Shown: positions 1 to 4,764 of the stretch, in pieces
Numbering within the stretch: the stretch's first letter is position 1
Layout: each line of letters begins with the position of its first letter
Assembly: GCA_051745935.1 (NCBI GenBank)
Contig: JBNJEM010000518.1
Location: forward strand, 1-5,806
Length of the DNA stretch: 5,806 nucleotides
Reading direction: 5' to 3'
Origin: JBNJEM01 sp051745935
GTDB lineage: Bacteria; Planctomycetota; Planctomycetia; Pirellulales; Pirellulaceae
The notes under the pieces: generated by a model
What the model was told of the DNA's origin: nothing
Databases searched by the model: none
What the model saw: only the letters and a program-made list of their open reading frames with translations
Program-made: the position numbers and the translations under genes

Positions 1-108
1 TTTTTAGGTCTCTTAGAGGTCCTTTCGTCTCAATACCGGCGAAACGAACGGCGCAACAATATGGATGGCAACGACTTGGAGTTTTTCCTCACCCCAGTCT
101 TTGGGTGA
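1..108 (+). CDS. possible 3' end of an unidentified gene (weak)
   Basis: Reading the first base as codon position 1, the frame stays open from the left edge to a TGA at 106-108, giving 35 residues that end in LEFFLTPVFG. I recognise no family. The third codon positions are moderately GC-rich, which neither supports nor excludes coding. A 7-bp inverted repeat (88-94 with 103-109) overlaps the stop codon. The open frame is short enough to arise by chance, so this is only a candidate that the sequence left of the window could settle. Confidence 0.2.
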   Translation, partial: FLGLLEVLSSQYRRNERRNNMDGNDLEFFLTPVFG

Positions 109-109
109 G
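88..109. repeat. 7-bp stem-loop
   Basis: CTCACCC at 88-94 pairs perfectly with GGGTGAG at 103-109 around an 8-nt loop. A run of five T lies just before it at 82-86, but no T-run follows on either strand in its reading direction. It therefore does not look like a standard intrinsic terminator. It could still end the possible gene entering from the left, or be a chance dyad. Confidence 0.3.
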
Positions 110-140
110 AAGAAACCGGAGTGGTGGTGCCATGGCTTCT

Positions 141-159
141 TCGTGCAAATATTGCACGA
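141..159. promoter_or_regulatory. operator-like palindrome, 8-bp arms
   Basis: TCGTGCAA at 141-148 is the exact inverse of TTGCACGA at 152-159, separated by 3 bases. The 19-bp odd-centred palindrome has an AT-rich centre. This shape is typical of binding sites for dimeric regulators. As an RNA hairpin its 3-nt loop would be tight, and no T-run follows. There is no adjacent gene to assign it to. It lies about 50 bp upstream of a TATAAT hexamer on the plus strand. Confidence 0.35.
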
Positions 160-210
160 GAATTGAATATGTCGCCTAGAGCGAGCGCCCGGTCGGTGGC
201 AAATCGGCGG

Positions 211-216
211 TATAAT
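211..216 (+). promoter_or_regulatory. perfect -10 hexamer without a clear -35
   Basis: TATAAT occurs at 211-216. The bases 16-18 bp upstream (around 188-194) are GC-rich and bear no resemblance to TTGACA, and there is no TG extension. If it is active it would drive transcription rightward into the 100-bp repeat array at 366-665, not directly into a recognised gene. A hexamer match alone in a region this long is weak evidence. Confidence 0.2.
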
Positions 217-234
217 CTAACATCAAGCTGAAAA

Positions 235-248
235 GGGCGTTAACGTCC
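235..248. repeat. short palindrome centred on GTTAAC
   Basis: CGTTAACG at 238-245 is a perfect 8-bp palindrome. Its flanks GGG and TCC extend the pairing, including one G-T pair. It lies about 20 bp downstream of the TATAAT hexamer. A loop this small cannot fold as an RNA hairpin, so if it matters at all it is more likely a protein site in DNA. Confidence 0.2.
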
Positions 249-365
249 CCTACGCTGCTCGGTGGAGACGCGTCCTCAACACGCTGGCCCCTCTTGGCAC
301 AAGGTTTGCACCTTCGCGGTTCCCGTTAGAAATGGTACGTCCCGTGTAAACCTTCGCGTTTTATA

Positions 366-665
366 CCGGTCGCCGGTGACTTTGTCGGCCGCGAGTCCGA
401 CCAACGGGAGGACGGCTTGCGCCGGGTGGGTCTCAAACCCGGAAAAATCCAACCGCCTGAAAGATGCCGGTCGCGGGTGACTTTGTCGGCCGCGAGTCCG
501 ACCAACGGGAGGGCGGCTTGCGCCGGGTAGCTTTCCAACCGGAGGAATCCAACCGCCTGAAAGATACCGGTCGCGGATGACTTTGTCGGCCGGGAGTCCG
601 ACCAACGGCAGGGCGGCTTGCGTCGGGCCGCTTTCCATCCGGACAAATCCGACCGCCTGAAGTAT
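366..665. repeat. tandem array of three ~100-bp units
   Basis: Three head-to-tail units start at 366, 467 and 567, with lengths of 101, 100 and about 99 bp. Each opens with a conserved block of about 62 bp beginning CCGGTCGC; by direct comparison units 1 and 2 agree at 60 of 62 positions and units 2 and 3 at 57 of 62. A variable stretch of 17-20 bp follows, then a conserved tail containing CCGCCTGAA. Within the core, GTCGG and CCGAC can form a stem around an 8-nt loop, and GGCG and CGCC a second one in units 1 and 2. In unit 1 the variable stretch also forms a 6-bp stem (CCGGGT with ACCCGG). The 100/101-bp period shifts the reading frame between units, so long open frames across the array on the minus strand are almost certainly not protein-coding. 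It could be a structured RNA array, an intergenic repeat family, or simple duplication. Confidence 0.9.
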
Positions 666-1099
666 ATTTCGGCTGGGAAGCCATGACAAAACTACACTGG
701 TTTCCTGTGGGCCCAGGAGCCGTTGGGAGGCGGGACCACGCTTTGTGTGGAGCTACAAAACCCGGCGGGCCACTGGCTCTAGCGGCGCGACTCGGCCTAC
801 GCCGCAGGCGTGCACGGATGGCCAACCCTGGAATTAGGCCCCCCGCTCGCGAGCTGGCGTGGACGATCGGCGTCCGCTCAGCGCGCCGGATCCACCTCCT
901 CGTCAGGGGGCAAGCAGCGATGCTGAGCGGCGTCGGCGGGGAGTCCACGTGGAATTCGGGGGAAGAAATCGCCGCGTATCCTTCGCTAAAATCGGATTTT
1001 CATGTTATTATGATAACCATCTGTCATCGCGTGGCTCAACTGGTGAACATCAGTTCATGTCAAAACCATCCTGAACCTTCTCTTCTGAAATGCGTATAC
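666..1099. other. gene-free stretch upstream of the sigma gene
   Basis: An open plus-strand frame runs from 683 into the sigma gene, but its first 139 codons give an Arg-, Ala- and Gly-rich sequence with no recognisable domain, so I treat them as non-coding. The stretch holds a small dyad (ACGCC at 799-803 with GGCGT at 807-811) and, near its 3' end, the AT-rich regulatory-looking segment described separately. The long open frame is easily explained by the scarcity of stop codons in GC-rich DNA. Confidence 0.5.
1004..1057 (+). promoter_or_regulatory. probable promoter/operator region of the sigma gene
   Basis: This AT-rich patch stands out against GC-rich surroundings 40-100 bp before the sigma start. 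GTTAT at 1004-1008 and ATAAC at 1013-1017 form an inverted repeat that contains a -10-like TATGAT (1009-1014). No good -35 is visible. Downstream, two overlapping dyads share the same bases: AACTG 1038-1042 with CAGTT 1051-1055, and TGAAC 1044-1048 with GTTCA 1053-1057. ECF sigma genes are often autoregulated, but I could not pick out a convincing bipartite ECF promoter here. The dyads could be a regulator site or a small hairpin in the leader. Confidence 0.3.
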
Positions 1100-1756
1100 A
1101 TGACGGAAAGCAGCCAGACTGATACGAAGTGTGTAGAGTTTGAGGACCACCGGGTGAGCGACGAGCAGCTGTTGCTTCAGTATCGTCAGCACGGGGGCCG
1201 CGAGTTGTTCGCCGCACTGGTGGAACGATATGAGTGGGATTTGTTTAACTACTTGCGACGTTATCTCGGTGATGCCGCCATGGCCGAGGATGCGTTCCAG
1301 GCGACGTTTTTGCAAGTTCACCTGAAGTGTAATCAGTTTGAGGAAGGACGTCGCTTTCGGCCTTGGCTTTATACCATTGCGACGAACCAAGCCATCGATG
1401 CTCAACGCCGCAACAAGCGGCATCGGATGGTAAGCTTGGATCGCTTTGGACAAGGCTCTGATGGCAACGAGGTCGGTAAACTGGTCGACCTGCTGGTCAG
1501 CGCAGCCGGAGATCCCATGGATCATGTGTCTCAATTCGAGCGGGACGAGTGGGTACGCGAAGCGCTGAGCGAGCTGTCCGAGCAGATGCGGAGTGTGGTG
1601 CATCTGGTGTACTATGAAGGAATGAAATACCGCGAGGCGGCTGAGATTCTGTCGATTCCGGTCGGCACGGTCAAGAGTCGGCTGCACGCGGCCGTGGCGA
1701 AATTGAGCGAGTTTTGGGCCGACGCGCATGTCGAAGCACATGTCCATCCCAAGTGA
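1100..1756 (+). CDS. ECF-type RNA polymerase sigma factor
   Basis: The 218-residue product has the length and domain order of an extracytoplasmic-function sigma factor. Region 2 lies at about residues 35-103, with DLFNYLRRYLGDAAMAED (about 47-64) as the core-binding helix pair and FRPWLYTIATNQAID (86-100) as the -10 recognition part. A linker of about 45 residues follows. Region 4 lies at about 153-205 and includes the helix-turn-helix YREAAEILSIPVGTVKSRLH (177-196) for the -35 element. The ATG at 1100 was chosen because conserved sequence begins shortly after it; the frame stays open further upstream but encodes nothing recognisable. No Shine-Dalgarno sequence is visible. The next gene, its likely anti-sigma factor, starts 11 bp after the stop, so the two are probably one transcript and often such pairs autoregulate. 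I could not assign an ECF group, and the regulon is unknown. Confidence 0.93.
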   Translation: MTESSQTDTKCVEFEDHRVSDEQLLLQYRQHGGRELFAALVERYEWDLFNYLRRYLGDAAMAEDAFQATFLQVHLKCNQFEEGRRFRPWLYTIATNQAIDAQRRNKRHRMVSLDRFGQGSDGNEVGKLVDLLVSAAGDPMDHVSQFERDEWVREALSELSEQMRSVVHLVYYEGMKYREAAEILSIPVGTVKSRLHAAVAKLSEFWADAHVEAHVHPK

Positions 1757-1767
1757 TTACCGGTCCC

Positions 1768-2832
1768 ATGCAAGAAGATCTTTTAGGCTATTTGTTGGGC
1801 GCGCTGACCGAGGATGAGCAGCGTCGGATCGAAGAGGCGTTGGCCGTCGATCCCCAGCTCCGAGATGAACTTGAGCATTTACGTGGCAGCTTGAAACCGC
1901 TCGAGTGGCTGGGAGAGAAACAGCCTCCCCCAGCCGGACTGGCCGAGCGTACGCTGCACGGGATTGAACGGCACGAGGAGAGGTGCCGCCCATCGCGCGG
2001 TGGCGCGGTTTGCTCCTCCGCGGTCGGCTCCGATGCCGAAACGCTCGCCGGTTCGACATTTCAAGCGCGTCTCGCCGGGCTTTCACATGGAATCGTGTTG
2101 GCGTTGGTCGGATTGACCGCCGCGACGTTGCTCCTGCCCGCCTTGGCCAACAGCCGATATCAGGCCCGAAAAAACGCCTGCCAGAACAATCTGCGGACCA
2201 TTGGCAATCTGGTAATCGACGATAGCTTGCGCCATGGCGGAGCGTATATCCTCGTTCCCTTAAGCGGCAAGCGAGCGTTTAGTGGTATTTATGCCTCCAC
2301 TCTGCTGCATCGTCAGTTGATAACGCCCCAGACCAACTCGCTCATCTGTCCAGGGGCGGGCCGGCGCCAGGAGTGGTCGTCTTGGTCGGTCCCCACTTTC
2401 CAAGAAATCGACAGTGCCACGGGCGCTGAGCTGGATCAACTGCGGCAAGAGGCGGGTGGCAGCTATGCCTACATCGTCGGTTATCTAGACCAGCGGGGAC
2501 GTTACCGAGCGATACGCAATCGGGGCCGGCCGCATTTTCCGATCCTCGGGGATGCTCCGAGCTTCCATCTCGAAGGTCGCCAAAGCGCCAACCACTGTGG
2601 GCGAGGCCAAAACATTTTCTTCGAAGATGGGCATATCCGATTTATTACCCAGTTGACGGAGTTGGTGGGCGATGATCCGATACGCAATCGCCGTGGAAAC
2701 CCTGAATACGGCCTCGACGCCAACGACGCCGTGTTGCTGCCGAGTTCAATGCCCCCCGTCGTCGGCAACCCTCCCGTCCCCGTGATGATCGATGAAGCGG
2801 TGCGAGAAGACGAACGGAGCGGACAACGATAG
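1768..2832 (+). CDS. membrane anti-sigma factor with DUF1559-like exported domain
   Basis: The 354-residue product is the presumed inhibitor of the sigma factor encoded just upstream. Residues 1-66 form a charged helical domain (LLGYLLGALTEDEQRRIEE at 5-23) resembling planctomycete anti-sigma domains. It lacks the HxxxCxxC zinc motif. A membrane helix spans about 107-127, which would place the N-terminus in the cytoplasm and the rest outside. The membrane segment runs into LPALANSRYQARKNACQNNL (123-142), closely resembling the pseudopilin-derived start of DUF1559 proteins. Later come CPGAG (194-198), and NHCGRGQNIFFEDGHIRF (275-292), a variant of the H-X9-DG motif with ten residues between His276 and Asp287. 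The tail (about 302-335) ends in a Pro-rich stretch. The anti-sigma role is inferred from position and architecture; the exported part is the likely sensor. An in-frame ATG at 1714 would overlap the sigma gene and is less likely. No Shine-Dalgarno sequence is seen. Confidence 0.85.
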   Translation: MQEDLLGYLLGALTEDEQRRIEEALAVDPQLRDELEHLRGSLKPLEWLGEKQPPPAGLAERTLHGIERHEERCRPSRGGAVCSSAVGSDAETLAGSTFQARLAGLSHGIVLALVGLTAATLLLPALANSRYQARKNACQNNLRTIGNLVIDDSLRHGGAYILVPLSGKRAFSGIYASTLLHRQLITPQTNSLICPGAGRRQEWSSWSVPTFQEIDSATGAELDQLRQEAGGSYAYIVGYLDQRGRYRAIRNRGRPHFPILGDAPSFHLEGRQSANHCGRGQNIFFEDGHIRFITQLTELVGDDPIRNRRGNPEYGLDANDAVLLPSSMPPVVGNPPVPVMIDEAVREDERSGQR

Positions 2833-2876
2833 GGGAAACCACGATGTCTTAACGATGTCCTCGGCCGCGGATATCG
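2833..2876. other. 44-bp gap between convergent genes
   Basis: This separates the stop codons of the anti-sigma gene (plus) and the hypothetical gene (minus). It contains an 8-bp direct repeat, ACGATGTC, at 2841-2848 and 2852-2859 (11-bp spacing), and a CCGCGG palindrome. No stem-loop with a T-run is visible on either strand, so transcription from both sides probably ends by another mechanism or overlaps. Confidence 0.6.
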
Positions 2877-3704
2877 TCAGCGGAGCGACACGCCGCAACC
2901 GGCGTCCGGGGCTCTCCAAGATAACTCTTCAACCAGCTTTTCCGCATCCTCGGTGATCGTGTTGAGGCGGATCATCCAATGGGACTTCAACGTGTCGGCG
3001 GAACTGAAGAGGTCGCTGCTGAAACAGGCAAGAATACTGCCGCCGATGCGTTCGTTCAGAGCCGGGTGAGGGCTGGTGAGGCTCAGAGCCTGTTGGTAGG
3101 TGTTTCGGAGCGAGGCGAAGGTTAATGCCCATGCGGAATCGGTCGCCGGAACACCGTATGGATCGGCATTCCAATCGTCGGCGAAGTCGCATGCCCGATC
3201 GGGATCAAACGCAAATTCAGCGACGTCGAAATGACGAGCCAAATAGCCGAGCATTTTATCGGTCCAGCGTTCGGTCTTCTGTCTCAGCCGGTTCAGTTCC
3301 CCGCACCTTGGAATCCCCATCTGTTCGCCTCGCATCATGGCACGAAGAACGCGGTTCCGAGCTTCCATGTGGCTGATCAGCACACTCCGGACGACGGGCG
3401 CGAAATGACTCGTTGCGTGACGATGGTCGAACGAACACCCCACCGCGGCCCAGGTCCGAGTCAGAAGTTCACTGGCCAATACTTCTTCGATAACGGCTCG
3501 CACGCGGGGCCCGTCTCGGAGCTCTTGGCACGAGCGCCCTGGTTCATGAGCCTTCAATGTCCGGAACCAGCAGTCTTGGCGACAGCGGGAAGCAAGCCAA
3601 TACTGCTGCAGGTGGCGCTCGGTTAGCCGCTCCGAGTGGTGGACGAAACTGGCCCCGTGTACGGCCACCGAGGCTCCTAATTCCACAAGGTCCCGCACAT
3701 GCAT
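2877..3704 (-). CDS. conserved-looking hypothetical protein, mostly helical
   Basis: I do not recognise a named family. The 275-residue product starts MHVRDLVELGASVAVHG and has no signal peptide or membrane helix, so it is probably cytoplasmic. It is rich in Arg, Leu and Ala in helix-like runs. Notable stretches are QQYWLASRCRQDCW (33-46), VIEEVLASELLTRTW (71-85), SVLISHMEARNRVL (107-120) and VAEFAFDPDRACDFADDW (161-178). The acidic and His residues Glu73/Glu74, Glu79, His95, His97, His111 and Glu114 could suggest a metal-binding helical bundle, but this is speculation. The product resembles in style an uncharacterised planctomycete protein, an impression I could not verify. The ATG at 3704 is supported by AAGGGA seven bases upstream on the minus strand. 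It faces the sigma/anti-sigma pair convergently, so co-regulation with that pair is unlikely. The 1.06 kb upstream holds no other gene. Confidence 0.7.
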   Translation of the reverse strand: MHVRDLVELGASVAVHGASFVHHSERLTERHLQQYWLASRCRQDCWFRTLKAHEPGRSCQELRDGPRVRAVIEEVLASELLTRTWAAVGCSFDHRHATSHFAPVVRSVLISHMEARNRVLRAMMRGEQMGIPRCGELNRLRQKTERWTDKMLGYLARHFDVAEFAFDPDRACDFADDWNADPYGVPATDSAWALTFASLRNTYQQALSLTSPHPALNERIGGSILACFSSDLFSSADTLKSHWMIRLNTITEDAEKLVEELSWRAPDAGCGVSLR

Positions 3705-3710
3705 TGATCA

Positions 3711-3717
3711 TCCCTTC
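3711..3717 (-). promoter_or_regulatory. ribosome binding site of the hypothetical gene
   Basis: On the minus strand GAAGGGA lies six bases before the ATG at 3704. It is the only plausible Shine-Dalgarno sequence in front of any gene in this window, and it supports the chosen start over upstream possibilities. Confidence 0.5.
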
Positions 3718-3872
3718 ATCGAACAATAGACGGACTAAACCGTCGTAAAAGGTGGTACTCGGCGTCCAAGGCGTTCTGGAAGCCGGAACGAACTCAGCGG
3801 TCGCGATTGTGCAACCCCCGGCCAGTCGGAATCCGGATATCGAAGTCCCCAACTGAAATCGCTTTACTCAGT

Positions 3873-3900
3873 GGTTATTGGTCATTCGTGCTTCGTCATT
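3873..3900. repeat. four tandem heptanucleotides
   Basis: Four units in exact 7-base register: GGTTATT, GGTCATT, CGTGCTT, CGTCATT. The consensus is roughly SGTCATT. This resembles the short tandemly repeated heptanucleotides (STRR) known from cyanobacterial intergenic DNA, and I have the impression of similar GTCATT strings in planctomycete genomes. They have no assigned function. Degeneracy between units suggests the tract is old. Confidence 0.7.
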
Positions 3901-3962
3901 CATCCCCGTGAACGCGCGTTGCGAAATCACGCTGCGTCATTGAGGTTTCGTGAGCGGCGGTT

Positions 3963-4008
3963 GATGTCTTCCAGATTTGATGTCTTCAAGGATGATGTCT
4001 TCAAGGAT
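3963..4008. repeat. 15/16-nt tandem repeat, three units
   Basis: Units start at 3963 (16 nt), 3979 (15 nt) and 3994 (15 nt). The second and third are identical (GATGTCTTCAAGGAT). The first shares GATGTCTTC and then diverges. The identity of the last two units points to a recent slippage duplication, or to selection. It lies 17 bp before the large stem-loop. Confidence 0.8.
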
Positions 4009-4024
4009 ACTGGCGCGAGTCACG

Positions 4025-4062
4025 CGGTCTGGGAGCCCGAGGGGACCAAGGCTCCCAGACCG
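4025..4062. repeat. perfect 13-bp stem-loop (REP-like)
   Basis: CGGTCTGGGAGCC at 4025-4037 is the exact inverse of GGCTCCCAGACCG at 4050-4062, with a 12-nt loop at 4038-4049. A separate 10-bp palindrome, GCGAATTCGC, follows directly at 4063-4072. There is no T-run on either side, and the nearest stop codons are about 1.15 kb (plus strand, 2832) and 0.7 kb (minus strand, 4765) away. It is therefore a poor fit for a terminator. A perfect isolated GC-rich stem inside a repeat-filled gap fits a dispersed REP/ERIC-like intergenic hairpin or a relic of a small mobile element. Confidence 0.85.
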
Positions 4063-4462
4063 GCGAATTCGCAAGGCCACTCACGGCGCCGATGGCCCGT
4101 AGGGGGGCGGCTGCTGGAAAGCGGGGAAATGCCCGGACTTACGGGGATCGTTCGCTGCTACCACCGGTGCCATGCATGCCTGACCAGCAGGCTAACTTGC
4201 CGACACGGCTTTTTGGGCCAGCGTCACGCAATGGGCTGTCCGTCATCAAGGTCGTCGTTCCCAGCATCCATCTCGCACATGCGTCACGACGCCCTTGGTG
4301 GCGTTTCCGGTCACGAGCCCTGTAGCCAACCGTCTCATGCAACGGAGGAGGGCAAAACGGATGCCAGTTTTCCGACCGGCTGGCTTATCCTGACAGCTCA
4401 ATCGACGTAACGTCCCATTCAAAAAGAACTAACCAATCTTTGGATGCTCCAGCCTCGTGGTG

Positions 4463-4479
4463 GTTGCTGATCGAGCAAC
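4463..4479. repeat. 6-bp stem-loop
   Basis: GTTGCT at 4463-4468 pairs with AGCAAC at 4474-4479 around a 5-nt loop. Its right arm belongs to an 11-bp word, GAGCAACGTGG (4473-4483), repeated exactly at 4710-4720. No T-run follows. Confidence 0.4.
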
Positions 4480-4702
4480 GTGGCCAAAACACACCTCGGT
4501 TTGTGCCCCGTGTCGCGAAAAGCCAACCCGGTAACCGCGCGAGCGGCGACATGGGCCCCGGGGGGCGATCAGAAGCGGGTCCGCCTTCCCCCGGTCCGTG
4601 CTGGCTGCTGTTGACCCCGAAAAGAAAGAAGTACTCTGATCGCTTTCTGGCACGGTACCCGCGAGTGGATGGCCCCGGCTTCAGATTTCACGACTCGTTC
4701 CG

Positions 4703-4714
4703 TGCTCCGGAGCA
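4703..4714. repeat. 12-bp perfect palindrome
   Basis: TGCTCCGGAGCA is fully self-complementary. It lies about 50 bp beyond the stop of the minus-strand GGDEF-like gene. With no loop it cannot form a long RNA hairpin, and no T-run accompanies it, so a DNA-binding site or chance is more likely than a terminator. It overlaps the second copy of GAGCAACGTGG. Confidence 0.4.
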
Positions 4715-4764
4715 ACGTGGGGGTCCGAGAGGCAAGAATAGGCCCTCATGGACGGTGGGAAATC

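Larger units (their letters stand above)
3705..4764. other. 1.06-kb repeat-bearing gene gap
   Basis: This separates two minus-strand genes. The longest open frame, on the plus strand at 3871-4410, begins inside the heptanucleotide repeats and runs through the 15-nt repeats and the large stem-loop. Its translation has no domain and an odd Cys/His scatter, so I reject it as a gene. A minus-strand frame at 4139-4342 looks equally random. What the gap does hold is several repeats (3873-3900, 3963-4008, 4025-4062) plus small dyads: CCCGTA 4096-4101 with TACGGG 4140-4145, GCCTG 4178-4182 with CAGGC 4188-4192, GACGT 4404-4408 with ACGTC 4410-4414, and an 8-bp pair CGATCAGA 4566-4573 with TCTGATCG 4635-4642. 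GCGTCACG also occurs twice, exactly 60 bp apart (4221 and 4281). I see no tRNA, rRNA or known riboswitch. Confidence 0.6.

Noticed and set aside
366..665. CRISPR array
   Set aside because: Repeat units are about 100 bp with only 17-20 bp variable parts, there are three units, and no cas genes are visible.
774..850. Resemblance of CCACTGGCTCT and nearby words to a planctomycete intergenic repeat that I vaguely recall
   Set aside because: The match is short, the inverted partner is missing, and I could not verify the memory.
276..948. Long minus-strand open frames across the 100-bp repeats (up to 171 codons)
   Set aside because: The 100/101-bp period is not a multiple of three, so successive repeats are read in different frames; the products are Arg/Pro/Gly-rich with no domain.
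683..1099. N-terminal extension of the sigma factor by 139 codons
   Set aside because: The frame is open but the translation is low-complexity and unlike any sigma-factor extension I know; sigma homology starts shortly after the ATG at 1100.
1055..1747. 230-codon minus-strand frame opposite the sigma gene
   Set aside because: A mirror of the sigma coding strand; the plus strand has clear sigma regions 2 and 4.
3544..3852. 102-codon minus-strand frame overlapping the start of the hypothetical gene (YDGLVRLLFDEGMINA segment)
   Set aside because: It runs deep into another frame of the better-supported gene and ends in a random-looking Pro/Ala/Arg tail; no start signal is visible. The protein-like stretch may be chance.
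4139..4342. Minus-strand frame containing VGKLACWSGMHG, which looked like a fragment of a mobile-element protein
   Set aside because: I could not connect it to any family, and the surrounding residues are random; no transposase motifs or terminal repeats are present.
3871..4410. 179-codon plus-strand gene
   Set aside because: It begins inside the heptanucleotide repeats and runs through the 15-nt repeats and the perfect stem-loop; the product has no domain.
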